Assembly (NCBI RefSeq): GCF_013085465.1
Contig: NZ_CP049838.1
Location: forward strand, 4,340,001-4,404,000
Source: Streptomyces asoensis
Lineage (GTDB): Bacteria > Actinomycetota > Actinomycetes > Streptomycetales > Streptomycetaceae
DNA: 64,000 nt
Direction of reading: 5' to 3'
Below, one piece after another: positions 35,856 to 44,410 of this stretch; position 1 is the first letter of the stretch, and each line of letters starts with the position of its first letter. Below the pieces are notes generated by a model. That model was not told where the DNA came from and did not search any database. It saw only the letters and a list, made by a program, of their open reading frames with translations. The position numbers and the translations under genes are program-made.

Positions 35856-36746
35856 TCAGTAGGCGAACGCGCGTGCGGTGTTGGCGGCGAGCGCGGTGGC
35901 CAGGGTGTCCTCGTCGATGTCCCGCACGGCGGCCATGGCACGCACCGTGACCGGGATCAGATACGGGGCGTTGGGCCGTCCGCGGTAGGGCGCCGGGGTC
36001 AGGAAGGGGGCATCGGTCTCCACCAGGAGCAGCTCCAGCGGGGCCACGGCGACGGCGTCCCGGAGGTTCTGGGCGTTCTTGAAGGTGACGTTGCCGGCGA
36101 AGGACATGAAGTATCCGGCGCGGGCGCAGATCTCGGCCATCTCGGCGTCGCCGGAGTAGCAGTGGAAGACGGTGCGCTCGGGGGCGCCCTCCTCCTTCAG
36201 GACGCGCAGGACGTCGGCGTGGGCGTCGCGGTCGTGGATGACCAGCGCCTTGCCGTGCCGCTTGGCCATCTCGATGTGGGCGCGGAAGGAGTTCTCCTGT
36301 GCTTCCTTGCCCTCGGGGCCGGTGCGGAAGTAGTCGAGTCCCGTCTCGCCGACGCCCTTGACGTGCGCAAGCGCGGCCAGGCGGTCGATCTCGGCGAGCG
36401 CCTCGTCGAGCGCCTGCGCGCCGCCCGGGGTCCGCGCGCCCTGGCGGGACCAGCCGTCGGGGTCGCCGTGCACGATGCGCGGCGCCTCGTTCGGGTGCAG
36501 GGCGACCGTCGCGTGGACACCGGCGTGGGCCGCCGCCGTCTCGGCCGCCCACCGGGAGCCCCGTACGTCGCAGCCGACCTGGACGACCGTCGTCACACCG
36601 ACCGACGCGGCTTTCGCGAGGGCCTCCTCCACCGTGCCCGACTGCATGTCGAGGTGGGTGTGGGAGTCGGCGACCGGCACCCCGAGGGGGGCCGGAAGCG
36701 GCGGCGCGGCGCTCTTGTCGGCGTTCTTGTCGGCGTTCGAAGGCAT
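35856..36746 (-). CDS. tatD: TatD-family metal-dependent hydrolase / DNase
   Basis: The 296 residues form a TIM-barrel metallohydrolase. Family motifs are [13 protein letters not shown] (metal His-x-His), [13 protein letters not shown] (Glu ligand), [26 protein letters not shown] and [17 protein letters not shown]. TatD proteins act as 3'-5' exonucleases on damaged DNA in tested cases. It comes first in the run tatD, rpfB, ksgA, ispE on the reverse strand; rpfB starts 114 bases downstream. Confidence 0.93.
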   Translation of the reverse strand: MPSNADKNADKSAAPPLPAPLGVPVADSHTHLDMQSGTVEEALAKAASVGVTTVVQVGCDVRGSRWAAETAAAHAGVHATVALHPNEAPRIVHGDPDGWSRQGARTPGGAQALDEALAEIDRLAALAHVKGVGETGLDYFRTGPEGKEAQENSFRAHIEMAKRHGKALVIHDRDAHADVLRVLKEEGAPERTVFHCYSGDAEMAEICARAGYFMSFAGNVTFKNAQNLRDAVAVAPLELLLVETDAPFLTPAPYRGRPNAPYLIPVTVRAMAAVRDIDEDTLATALAANTARAFAY

Positions 36747-36800
36747 GCCCCGATCCTACGGAAGGGGCACGCCCTCCTCGGCCGGCGGCGATCGGCCCGG

Positions 36801-37244
36801 CTAGCTCGCCTTGCGGAACGGGTGCAGAAGGTCGGACAGATGCCAGTGGTGCTGCGGCGGCACCTTGGACTGCGCGTCGGACTGGGCGTCGGACTGCGCG
36901 TCGAGCTGCTCCTCGGCCGCCGAGACCGGCGCCTGGACCGGTCCGGCCGGGGTCGCCTTGTGCTGACGGGCCGCGCTGAGCACCGACGAGACCTGCCCCG
37001 CCCGCATGATGCGCACGACGTGCCCGTCGCAGTTCTGGCACGCGGGGCGGCTCAGCGGCGAGGGCACGACCCGACCGTTCGCCACGTAGAGGACGAACTC
37101 GTGGCCGTCGGCGTCGGTGTGGTGCTCTATCTCGAAGGCCTGCTCCCAGCCGTGCCCGCAGCGCATGCAGGCGAAGGAGTACGACTCGTTGACGACGGCG
37201 CTCGCGCCGCCGCGGAGGCCGGTCTGCCCTGTGATCTCACTCAT
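36801..37244 (-). CDS. Zinc-ribbon-like protein, unknown function
   Basis: The 147 residues contain two CxxC pairs ([16 protein letters not shown] and [16 protein letters not shown]) that should bind one zinc ion around a beta sheet ([14 protein letters not shown]). A flexible middle contains a repeated [10 protein letters not shown] unit, and a basic-aromatic tail ends it ([15 protein letters not shown]). The ATG at 37244 follows AGGAG. It is conserved next to tatD in Streptomyces as far as I recall. I cannot name a function; nucleic-acid or protein binding is possible. Confidence 0.8.
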   Translation of the reverse strand: MSEITGQTGLRGGASAVVNESYSFACMRCGHGWEQAFEIEHHTDADGHEFVLYVANGRVVPSPLSRPACQNCDGHVVRIMRAGQVSSVLSAARQHKATPAGPVQAPVSAAEEQLDAQSDAQSDAQSKVPPQHHWHLSDLLHPFRKAS

Positions 37245-37464
37245 GACCGCTCCTGTTGGTCCGCTGGTGGAACCGCTCAAGTCCCGTCATCCAGTGGACG
37301 CCTCGCCCGGAGCGAATGCACCCGACCTGTGCACTGTTGAAGCCGATTTGGGCGTCCCTTGCCACAACGCCCGGCGTCCTTTGCCCGCACATGGGGCGCA
37401 CGCTCAGACGACATGCGCCCTGCTCAGAGGGGGTGTGAGCCCCTTCACAACACCCGGGCAACAG

Positions 37465-37533
37465 CCGTCACAGATTCCCGCCGACGACCGTCACAGATTC
37501 CCGCCGACGACCGTGACGGAGCCCCGCCGACGA
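37465..37533. repeat. Three 23-bp tandem repeats next to rsmI
   Basis: Units 37465-37487 and 37488-37510 are identical (start CCGTCACAGATTCCC, end GCCGACGA). Unit 37511-37533 has five changes, and a fourth diverged copy runs into the end of rsmI. The rest of the 293-base gap (37245-37537) shows no gene. Confidence 0.85.
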
Positions 37534-37537
37534 CCCG

Positions 37538-38398
37538 TCACAGAGCCCCGGCGTTCTTCGCCGCCACCACCGCGTCGAACACGTCGCGCTTCGGCAGCCC
37601 CGCCTCCGCCGCCACCGCCGCGATGGCCTCCTTACGGCGCTCGCCCGCCTCCTCGCGCACCCGCACCCGCCGCACCAGCTCCGTCGCGTCGAGCTCCTCG
37701 GGCCCGCGCTCGGGCGCCCCGGTGACGACGACGGTGATCTCGCCCCGCACGCCCTCGGCCGCCCACTCCGCCAGCTCGCCGAGCGGACCGCGCTTCACCT
37801 CTTCGTACGTCTTGGTCAGCTCCCGGCACACGGCGGCCCGTCGGTCCGTGCCGAACACCTCGGCCATCGCGGCGAGGGTGTCGTCGAGCCGGTGCGGGGC
37901 CTCGAAGTACACGAGGGTCCTGCGTTCCTCCGCGACCTCCCGCAGCCGGGACAGCCGCTCCCCCGCCTTCCTCGGCAGGAACCCCTCGAAGCAGAACCGG
38001 TCGACGGGCAGCCCGGAAAGGGCCAGCGCGGTGAGCACCGCGGACGGGCCGGGGACGGCGGTGACGCGGATGTCCTGCTCGACGGCCGCGGCGACCAGCC
38101 GGTACCCGGGGTCGGAGACCGACGGCATCCCCGCGTCGGTGACGAGCAGCACCCGTGCGCCGCCCACCAGATCCGCGACCAGCTCGGGAGTACGGGCGGA
38201 CTCGTTGCCCTCGAAGTAGGACACGACACGCCCCTTGGGCGTCACGCCCAGCGCCTGGGTCAGCCGCCGCAGTCGGCGGGTGTCCTCGGCGGCGATCACG
38301 TCGGCGCCGGTCAGCTCCTCGGCGAGACGGGGCGGGGCGTCGGAGACGTCACCGATGGGAGTACCGGCGAGAACGAGGATTCCGGGCGTAGCTGTCAC
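37538..38398 (-). CDS. rsmI: 16S rRNA (cytidine1402-2'-O)-methyltransferase
   Basis: It methylates C1402 in the ribosomal P site. The 286-residue SPOUT-unlike tetrapyrrole-methylase fold shows LVLAGTPIGDVSDAPPRLAE, VIAAEDTRRLRRL, SYFEGNE, LLVTDAGMPSVSDPGYRLV and GPSAVLTALALSGLP, all diagnostic of RsmI. The GTG at 38398 opens the conserved part; the ATG at 38431 would add 11 odd residues. It is divergent from pmt over 72 bases and its 3' end abuts a 23-bp tandem repeat. Confidence 0.95.
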   Translation of the reverse strand: MTATPGILVLAGTPIGDVSDAPPRLAEELTGADVIAAEDTRRLRRLTQALGVTPKGRVVSYFEGNESARTPELVADLVGGARVLLVTDAGMPSVSDPGYRLVAAAVEQDIRVTAVPGPSAVLTALALSGLPVDRFCFEGFLPRKAGERLSRLREVAEERRTLVYFEAPHRLDDTLAAMAEVFGTDRRAAVCRELTKTYEEVKRGPLGELAEWAAEGVRGEITVVVTGAPERGPEELDATELVRRVRVREEAGERRKEAIAAVAAEAGLPKRDVFDAVVAAKNAGAL

Positions 38399-38470
38399 GT
38401 TTCCATCCTCGCAGGGCCGAGCAGGGCCCATGCACGGGACTCACACAGACCTGTTCCCTACGATGGCGCG

Positions 38471-40222
38471 GTGACCAGTACCGCGTCCTCCATGGACTCC
38501 ACGGACTACCGGCAGGGCCGGACGCCGCCCGACCAGCGGCCGTCGTGGCAGCAACGGCTGCGCCGCTTCGGATACACCGCGGAGCCGTCCGCCGACGTCC
38601 GGGAGCGGCTGGTGCCGCCGTTCGCGCAGCCCAGCCCGCGGTTGTGGCGGGCGCTGGGCCTTCCACCGCTGTGGACGGACCGGATCGCGCGCTGGTCGTC
38701 CTGGGGCGGTCCGCTGCTGGTCACACTGCTGGCGGGCGTGCTCCGGTTCTGGCACCTGGGCAGCCCCAAGGCGGTGATATTCGACGAGACGTACTACGCC
38801 AAGGACGCGTGGGCGGTCGTCCACCGCGGGTTCGAGGTCAACTGGGACAAGAACGCCAACGACGTCATCCTCTCCTCCGGCGGGCACGTCACGATCCCGA
38901 CGGACGCGGCGTACGTCGTGCATCCGCCGGTCGGCAAGTACGTGATCGGGCTGGGCGAACTGCTCTTCGGGTTCGACCCGTTCGGCTGGCGGTTCATGAC
39001 GGCGGTGCTCGGCACGCTCAGTGTCCTGCTGCTGTGCCGGATCGGCCGCCGGATCTTCCGCTCCACCTTCCTGGGCTGCCTGGCGGGCGCGCTGATGGCG
39101 GTCGACGGGCTCGCCTTCGTGATGAGCCGCACCTCGCTGCTCGACGGCGTGCTGATGTTCTTCGTGCTGGCGGCGTTCGGCTGCCTGGTGGTCGACCGGG
39201 ACAAGGCACGCGAGAAACTCGCCGCCGCGCTCCCGCTCGACGCGGACGGCCGCTGCCGCCCCGACCCGCACATCGCGGAGACCACCCGCCTGGGCCGGCG
39301 GCCCTGGCGCTGGGGCGCGGGCCTGATGCTGGGCCTGGCCATCGGCACGAAGTGGAACGGCCTGTACATCCTGGTGGCGTTCTGCCTGATGGCCGTGTTG
39401 TGGGACGTCGGCTCGCGCAAGGTGGCGGGCGCCCGCCGCCCGTACCTGGCGGTGCTGAAGCGCGACACGGGCTTCGCGTTCCTGGCCACGGTCCCGGTCG
39501 CGCTGGTCACCTACCTGGTGTCGTGGACGGGCTGGATCCTGTCCGCCACCGACGGCAAGGGCGGCTACTACCGCAACTGGGCGGCCACCGACGGCAAGGG
39601 CGGCAACTGGACCTGGCTGTTCCCCGACTGGTGGCGCAGCCTGTGGCACTACGAGCACGAGGTCTACGAGTTCCACACCCACCTCACCTCGCCGCACACG
39701 TACCAGTCGAACCCGTGGAGCTGGCTCGTCCTCGGCCGCCCGGTCTCGTACTTCTACGAGTCCCCCACCCCGGGCCAGGACGGCTGTCCGACCGACGCGG
39801 GCGAGAAGTGCGCCCGCGAGGTCCTCGCGATCGGCACACCGCTGCTGTGGTGGGCGGCCTGCTTCGCGGTCCTCTACGTCCTGTGGCGCTGGCTCTTCCG
39901 CCGCGACTGGCGCGCCGGCGCGATCGTCTGCGGCATCGCGGCCGGCTATCTGCCGTGGTTCATGTACCAGGAACGCACGATCTTCCTCTTCTACGCCGTC
40001 GTCTTCCTGCCCTTCCTGTGCCTGGCGGTGGCGATGATGATCGGCGCGCTCGTCGGCCCCCCGGGTTCCAGCGACACCCGCCGCGTGGCAGGCGCCACCG
40101 GCGCAGGCGTCCTCGTCCTGCTCATCGCCTGGAACTTCATCTACTTCTGGCCCCTGTACACGGGGCAGGCGATCCCGATCGACGACTGGCGTTCACGTAT
40201 GTGGCTGGATACGTGGGTCTAA
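38471..40222 (+). CDS. pmt: Protein O-mannosyltransferase
   Basis: This GT-C membrane enzyme moves mannose from a polyprenyl-phosphate carrier to secreted proteins; in S. coelicolor Pmt is needed for phage phiC31 infection and cell-wall fitness. The 583 residues have about 11 helices. The catalytic Asp-Glu lies in FDETYYAKDAWAVV near residue 100, and MSRTSLLDGVLMFFVLAAF, IGTKWNGLY and PWFMYQERTIFLFYAV are family segments. The GTG lies 7 bases after TACGAT with no ribosome site, so the mRNA may be leaderless. A penicillin-binding protein follows. Confidence 0.93.
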   Translation: MTSTASSMDSTDYRQGRTPPDQRPSWQQRLRRFGYTAEPSADVRERLVPPFAQPSPRLWRALGLPPLWTDRIARWSSWGGPLLVTLLAGVLRFWHLGSPKAVIFDETYYAKDAWAVVHRGFEVNWDKNANDVILSSGGHVTIPTDAAYVVHPPVGKYVIGLGELLFGFDPFGWRFMTAVLGTLSVLLLCRIGRRIFRSTFLGCLAGALMAVDGLAFVMSRTSLLDGVLMFFVLAAFGCLVVDRDKAREKLAAALPLDADGRCRPDPHIAETTRLGRRPWRWGAGLMLGLAIGTKWNGLYILVAFCLMAVLWDVGSRKVAGARRPYLAVLKRDTGFAFLATVPVALVTYLVSWTGWILSATDGKGGYYRNWAATDGKGGNWTWLFPDWWRSLWHYEHEVYEFHTHLTSPHTYQSNPWSWLVLGRPVSYFYESPTPGQDGCPTDAGEKCAREVLAIGTPLLWWAACFAVLYVLWRWLFRRDWRAGAIVCGIAAGYLPWFMYQERTIFLFYAVVFLPFLCLAVAMMIGALVGPPGSSDTRRVAGATGAGVLVLLIAWNFIYFWPLYTGQAIPIDDWRSRMWLDTWV

Positions 40223-40283
40223 CGATTGCGGAAACTCTCGCCCCACACACCCCCCTTTCCGCTTACTGTGAGCCTGAGGGATT

Positions 40284-40303
40284 TTTCTGAACGCGTTCAG
40301 AAA
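40284..40303. promoter_or_regulatory. Perfect 20-bp palindrome upstream of the first PBP gene
   Basis: TTTCTGAACGCGTTCAGAAA is symmetrical at every base and lies 42 bases before the PBP start. It has no loop and no T-run on the right side, so it looks more like a protein-binding site than a terminator of pmt. Confidence 0.6.
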
Positions 40304-40345
40304 CGCCCGCGAGGGTGGGCGACGGGGACAACGGGGAGGGCGTAC

Positions 40346-41983
40346 ATGCGCAAGGGGGCCAAGGCAGCGATAGTCGGCTCGGTCTTCGCGGTGATGGTGG
40401 GCGGGGCCGGGTACGGGGCCTTCAACATCGTGAACGCGCTGAACGGGGGCGGGAGCGGGGCCGACGGGTCGGGGGGCAGCGAGCCGGTGGTCGTGAAGAC
40501 CGGGCCGCCCAGCGGGTCCGAGGTGAAGGACACCAGCACCAAGTTCTTCGCGGCCTGGGAGAAGGGGCAGGCCGTGGCGGCCGCCGATCTCACCAACAAC
40601 GCGGCGAAGGCCGAGCCCCTGCTGACCTCCTACAGCCAGTCGGCGCACATCACCGGCGTGAAGATCACACCGGGCGCGGCGGTGGGCGACAGCGTGCCCT
40701 TCACGGTCAAGGCGACGGTGTCGTACGAGGGGAAGTCCAAGCCGCTCACCTACAAGAGCGAGCTGACGGTCGTACGGGGCGTCACCACCGGTAAGGCGCT
40801 GGTGGACTGGGCGCCGTCGGTCGTCCACCCCGAGCTGAAGGCCATGGACGACACCCTGGTCACGGGCTCGTCGGCGGCGCCGTCGATCGAGGCCGTGGAC
40901 CGTGACGGCAAGGTGCTCACGAAGGAGAAGTACCCCTCCCTGGGGCCGATCCTGGACCAGCTGCGCGCCAAGTACGGGGACAAGGCGGGCGGGACGGCCG
41001 GCGTCGAGCTGGCGATCAGACACGCCACCCCGGACACCGCCGACACCCCGCTGCTGACCCTCGCCGAGGGCAAGACGGGCAAGGTGCCCACCACCCTCAG
41101 CGCCGACGTGCAGGCGGCCGCGGAGAAGGCGGTGCAGAAGTACGACCAGTCCTCGGTGGTGGCCGTCAAGCCGAGCACCGGTGAGGTGCTGGCGGTCGCC
41201 AACAACCGGACGGACGGCTGGAACGCCGCGTTCCTGGGCGAGGTCGCGCCCGGCTCCACCATGAAGATCATCAGCGCGGCCACCCTCATCGACAACGGGC
41301 TCACCACCGCGAACGGCCCCGCGCCCTGTCCGCCCTCGGCCGTCTCCGAGAGCCAGACCTTCCAGAACATCACCGGCATGAAGCCGAACGAGAACGCGAC
41401 CCTCGCCGAGAGCTTCGCCCGCTCCTGCAACACGGCGTTCGTGAAGTTCGCGGACGAGGTGAAGGTCGACTCGCTGACGAACGAGGCCCGGGACCGCTTC
41501 GGGATCGGCCTCGACTGGCAGACCGGCATCCCGTCCTTCGACGGCTCGGTCCCGGCCGCCGGCGGCCCGGACACCGCGGCCGGACTGATCGGCCAGGGCC
41601 AGGTCCAGATGAACCCGCTGAACATGGCGTCGGTCACGGCGACCGCGATGACGGGCACCTTCCGGCAGCCGGTGATCGTGCCGCTCGGCCTCGACGGCCG
41701 TGAACCGGCACACGCGCGTGGCCTGTCGTCGGGCACCGTGCAGCAACTGCGCTCCATGATGAACCGCACCGCGACCAGCGGCACCGCGGCCGAGGTGATG
41801 GCCGGGCTGAGCGGCCGGATCGGTGCGAAGACCGGTTCCGCCGAGGTCGACGGGCAGAACAAGTCCGACAGCTGGTTCACCGGGTACCGGGGCGATGTCG
41901 CGGCCGCCGCGATGACCCAGGACGGCGGTCACGGCGTCGACGCGTCCGGCCCGATCGTCGTGGACGTGCTGCGGGCGGGCTGA
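40346..41983 (+). CDS. Penicillin-binding protein (transpeptidase) with NTF2-like domain, paralogue 1
   Basis: The 545-residue enzyme is anchored by one N-terminal helix (AIVGSVFAVMVGGAGYG) and lies outside. After a linker comes an NTF2-like MecA_N-type domain (about residues 60-170), then the transpeptidase. The motifs are PGSTMK with Ser near 304, SCN near residue 360, and KTGSAE near 495; all three are intact. It should cross-link peptidoglycan. The ATG follows GGGGAGGG. It is followed by a close paralogue and preceded by pmt, a conserved streptomycete order. Confidence 0.92.
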   Translation: MRKGAKAAIVGSVFAVMVGGAGYGAFNIVNALNGGGSGADGSGGSEPVVVKTGPPSGSEVKDTSTKFFAAWEKGQAVAAADLTNNAAKAEPLLTSYSQSAHITGVKITPGAAVGDSVPFTVKATVSYEGKSKPLTYKSELTVVRGVTTGKALVDWAPSVVHPELKAMDDTLVTGSSAAPSIEAVDRDGKVLTKEKYPSLGPILDQLRAKYGDKAGGTAGVELAIRHATPDTADTPLLTLAEGKTGKVPTTLSADVQAAAEKAVQKYDQSSVVAVKPSTGEVLAVANNRTDGWNAAFLGEVAPGSTMKIISAATLIDNGLTTANGPAPCPPSAVSESQTFQNITGMKPNENATLAESFARSCNTAFVKFADEVKVDSLTNEARDRFGIGLDWQTGIPSFDGSVPAAGGPDTAAGLIGQGQVQMNPLNMASVTATAMTGTFRQPVIVPLGLDGREPAHARGLSSGTVQQLRSMMNRTATSGTAAEVMAGLSGRIGAKTGSAEVDGQNKSDSWFTGYRGDVAAAAMTQDGGHGVDASGPIVVDVLRAG

Positions 41984-42000
41984 ACCGGCTGGACGGTGGC

Positions 42001-42020
42001 TGACGTCACATGTGACGTCA
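42001..42020. promoter_or_regulatory. Perfect 20-bp palindrome upstream of the second PBP gene
   Basis: TGACGTCACATGTGACGTCA is symmetrical at every base. It contains two TGACGTCA words. A possible -10 box TAGGGT lies 20 bases downstream, so a bound protein would cover the -35 area. It differs wholly from the palindrome before the first PBP gene. Confidence 0.65.
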
Positions 42021-42124
42021 CCTCACAGGACGGGACTCTAGGGTGGTAACCGTCGTTGGGGTCAGTGAGGGCAACGAGGGCAGCGGGCTGGGGGGAGGCC
42101 CCTGGGGATCCGGAGGATCTGGCA

Positions 42125-43804
42125 GTGGGCAAGAGAAGGCGCGTCGAAGAGGGGCACAGGAAGCGGCGGCCCGCCGTCGTCGGCGGCATGATCGCCGTCG
42201 TGGTCGGCGGGGCGGGCATCGGCGTCTACGCGCTGTACGGGGGCGGAGCGGCGGCCGACGAGGGTTCGGCCGCGGCGGCCAACGGCAAGCAGGTGCCGCG
42301 GGTCAGGGCCGACGCGCCGTCGGCGACCGAGGCGAAGGCCACGGCCACCCGGTTCCTGACGGCCTGGCAGCAGGGCAAGGTGTCCGGGGCGGCCGCCGCC
42401 ACGGACGACTCCGCGGCCGCCACCGCCCTCCTGACCGGCTACACCAAGGACGCTCACGTCACGGGCGTCACCCTCACCGCCGGCAAGGCCAGCGGCACCA
42501 AGGTCCCGTTCTCCGTGAAGGGCACGGTGAAGTACAAGGGCGTCAGCAAGGCGCTCACGTACGACAGCGCCCTCACCGTCGTCCGCAACCCCACGAACGG
42601 CAAGGCGCAGGTCGACTGGCACGCGTCCGTCGTCCACCCGGACCTCCAGGACGGCGACAAGCTCGTCACCGGCGAGTCCGGCACCCCGCCGGTCAAGGCC
42701 GTCGACAGTGCGGGCGGCGAGCTCACCGTCGCCAAGTACCCCTCCCTGGAGCCGGTCCTGGACGGGCTGCGGGAGAAGTACGGCAAGAAGGCGGGCGGCA
42801 AGGCGGGCGTGGAGCTCCAGGTCGTCCGCGGCAAGGCGTCGAAGGCGAAGAAGGCCTCCGACAAGACGCTGCTGGAACTCAGCAAGGGCACTCCGGGCAC
42901 CGTGAAGACCACGCTGAGCCCGACCCTCCAGGCGGCCGCCGAGCAGCAGGTGGCGAAGACCGCGCGCTCGTCGGTCGTCGTGATGCGCCCCTCCACGGGC
43001 GAGATCCTCGCGGTGGCCAACGCGAGCCACGGCTTCAACACCGCGTTCAACGGCTCGCTCGCGCCCGGCTCCACGATGAAGGTCATCACCTCGTCGCTGC
43101 TCATCGAGAAGGACCTGGCGTCGGCGGACAAGGTGCACCCCTGCCCGAAGACGTTCACCTACGGCGGCTGGAAGTTCCACAACGACGACGACTTCCAGAT
43201 CACCGGCGGCACCTTCAAGGCGAGCTTCGCGCGCTCCTGCAACACCGCCTTCATCAGCCAGGCGCCCGACCTGGACAACGACAGCCTGACCAAGCAGGCG
43301 CAGCAGGTCTTCGGCCTGTCGATGAACAACTGGGCGATCGGCGTCCCGTCCTTCGACGGCTCGGTGCCGGTGCAGTCGGCGGCCCAGATGGCGGCGTCGC
43401 TGATCGGTCAGGGCGGGGTCCGGATGAACCCGCTGAACATGGCGTCGGTCGCCTCCACCGTGAAGGCGGGCACCTTCCACCAGCCGTATCTGGTCGCCCC
43501 GTCCGTGGACGACCGCACGCTGGCGACGGCCTCGCGCACGATGTCGTCGTCCACGGTGTCGCAGCTGCGGGAGCTGATGAACTACACCGCCGCGGCCGGC
43601 ACCGCCGCCGAGGCGATGTCCGGTCTGGGCCCCGACTACGGCGCCAAGACGGGCTCGGCCGAGGTCGACAACCAGGACAAGCCCAACGGCTGGTTCACCG
43701 CCTACCGCGGTGACCTGGCGGCCGCGGGCGTCGTGCAGGCGGGCGGCCACGGCGGCGACACGGCCGGACCGATCGTGGCGTCACTGCTGCGCCTGGGCGG
43801 CTGA
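42125..43804 (+). CDS. Penicillin-binding protein (transpeptidase) with NTF2-like domain, paralogue 2
   Basis: The 559 residues follow the same plan as the gene before. A basic start (VGKRRRVEEGHRKRR), one helix (MIAVVVGGAGIGVYALYG), an NTF2-like domain and a transpeptidase with SxxK at PGSTMK (Ser near 316), SCN in ARSCNTAF and KTGSAE near 508 are all present. Long stretches match paralogue 1, so the pair arose by tandem duplication. The GTG at 42125 follows GGAGG. It converges on ssgE with a 31-base gap. Confidence 0.92.
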   Translation: MGKRRRVEEGHRKRRPAVVGGMIAVVVGGAGIGVYALYGGGAAADEGSAAAANGKQVPRVRADAPSATEAKATATRFLTAWQQGKVSGAAAATDDSAAATALLTGYTKDAHVTGVTLTAGKASGTKVPFSVKGTVKYKGVSKALTYDSALTVVRNPTNGKAQVDWHASVVHPDLQDGDKLVTGESGTPPVKAVDSAGGELTVAKYPSLEPVLDGLREKYGKKAGGKAGVELQVVRGKASKAKKASDKTLLELSKGTPGTVKTTLSPTLQAAAEQQVAKTARSSVVVMRPSTGEILAVANASHGFNTAFNGSLAPGSTMKVITSSLLIEKDLASADKVHPCPKTFTYGGWKFHNDDDFQITGGTFKASFARSCNTAFISQAPDLDNDSLTKQAQQVFGLSMNNWAIGVPSFDGSVPVQSAAQMAASLIGQGGVRMNPLNMASVASTVKAGTFHQPYLVAPSVDDRTLATASRTMSSSTVSQLRELMNYTAAAGTAAEAMSGLGPDYGAKTGSAEVDNQDKPNGWFTAYRGDLAAAGVVQAGGHGGDTAGPIVASLLRLGG

Positions 43805-43835
43805 GCCCCCGAACACCCACCGGGCCGGTCCCCGG

Positions 43836-44192
43836 CTAGTGCGTGACGGGCTGCTGCGCCGTGGCCATGTAGGTGCGGCGCAGGAACCGCAGCAGCGTCT
43901 TCGACTCGAACTGGACGACCGAGACGCCGTGCGGGGAGTGGAACTCGACGACGGCCTGGACGCGGCCGCACGGCCACACCCGTACCTCGCCGGTACCGGC
44001 CGGGGCGCGCAGCCCCTGTTCGAGGAGGGTGCGGGAGAACGTCCACTCGCGCCGGTCGGGAAGCCCGACGCGGACCGATCGGGGTTCCTCGGAGTCGTAC
44101 CGCAGGACGACGGGTACGGCCGTGCGTTCTTCCTCGGCCTGGTCGGCGTCGGTGACGATGTGGGCTCGCGCGTACTGTTCGACTACGGACAT
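43836..44192 (-). CDS. ssgE: SsgA-like protein SsgE
   Basis: SsgA-like proteins occur only in sporulating actinobacteria and steer septum placement and spore-wall remodelling; SsgE is linked to correct autolytic spore separation. The 118 residues show the family core: VPVVLRYDSEEPRSVRVGL, EWTFSRTLLEQGL, VRVWPC and VVEFHSPHGVSVVQFESKTLL. The symbol rests on gene position next to the PBP pair and pmt, which is where SsgE lies in S. coelicolor (SCO3158 as I recall). It is divergent from cbiM over a repeat-rich gap. Confidence 0.88.
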   Translation of the reverse strand: MSVVEQYARAHIVTDADQAEEERTAVPVVLRYDSEEPRSVRVGLPDRREWTFSRTLLEQGLRAPAGTGEVRVWPCGRVQAVVEFHSPHGVSVVQFESKTLLRFLRRTYMATAQQPVTH

Positions 44193-44291
44193 CGGCCGAC
44201 CCTCTCACGCAGCGTGACCTGTGCGGAAGCTGTGCGTCCACTCCCCTTCCAATGTCGCATATTTTGCGGATTGCGCTCCTCCGCGCAGGCA

Positions 44292-44309
44292 TATCTCACA
44301 TGTGCGATA
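44292..44309. promoter_or_regulatory. Near-perfect palindrome between ssgE and cbiM
   Basis: TATCTCACATGTGCGATA matches its complement at 16 of 18 bases and has the core CACATGTG, the same core as the palindrome ahead of the second PBP gene. It lies about 100 bases upstream of both ssgE and cbiM. Confidence 0.45.
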
Positions 44310-44374
44310 CGCGGGCCTGGCGCGAACCACGGCATCGGGCTGCCGCGAGACCGAAGAGACAAGCGACTCGCTCT

Positions 44375-44404
44375 TGCGAACCGTTCGCATTAAGCCACTA
44401 TCAT
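44375..44404 (+). promoter_or_regulatory. cbiM promoter with operator-like palindrome and leaderless start
   Basis: TGCGAAC-C-GTTCGCA (44375-44389) is a perfect 7-bp inverted repeat over the -35 area, and TATCAT (44399-44404) is a good -10 box. The GTG of cbiM is seven bases later, so the transcript probably begins at the start codon. A metal-responsive repressor could use the palindrome. Confidence 0.55.
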
Positions 44405-44410
44405 CGTCGG

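Noticed and set aside
34210..37041. Very long reverse frame upstream of ksgA that would extend it to 1264 residues
   Set aside because: The family starts at the GTG at 34209. The upstream part is out of frame with rpfB and tatD, which are well supported.
37465..37550. CRISPR array
   Set aside because: The 23-bp units are directly adjacent with no unique spacers and no cas genes are near.
44193..44410. Cobalamin riboswitch ahead of cbiM
   Set aside because: A GCCACT word exists at 44394 but there is no B12-box context or fold, and the promoter leaves no leader.
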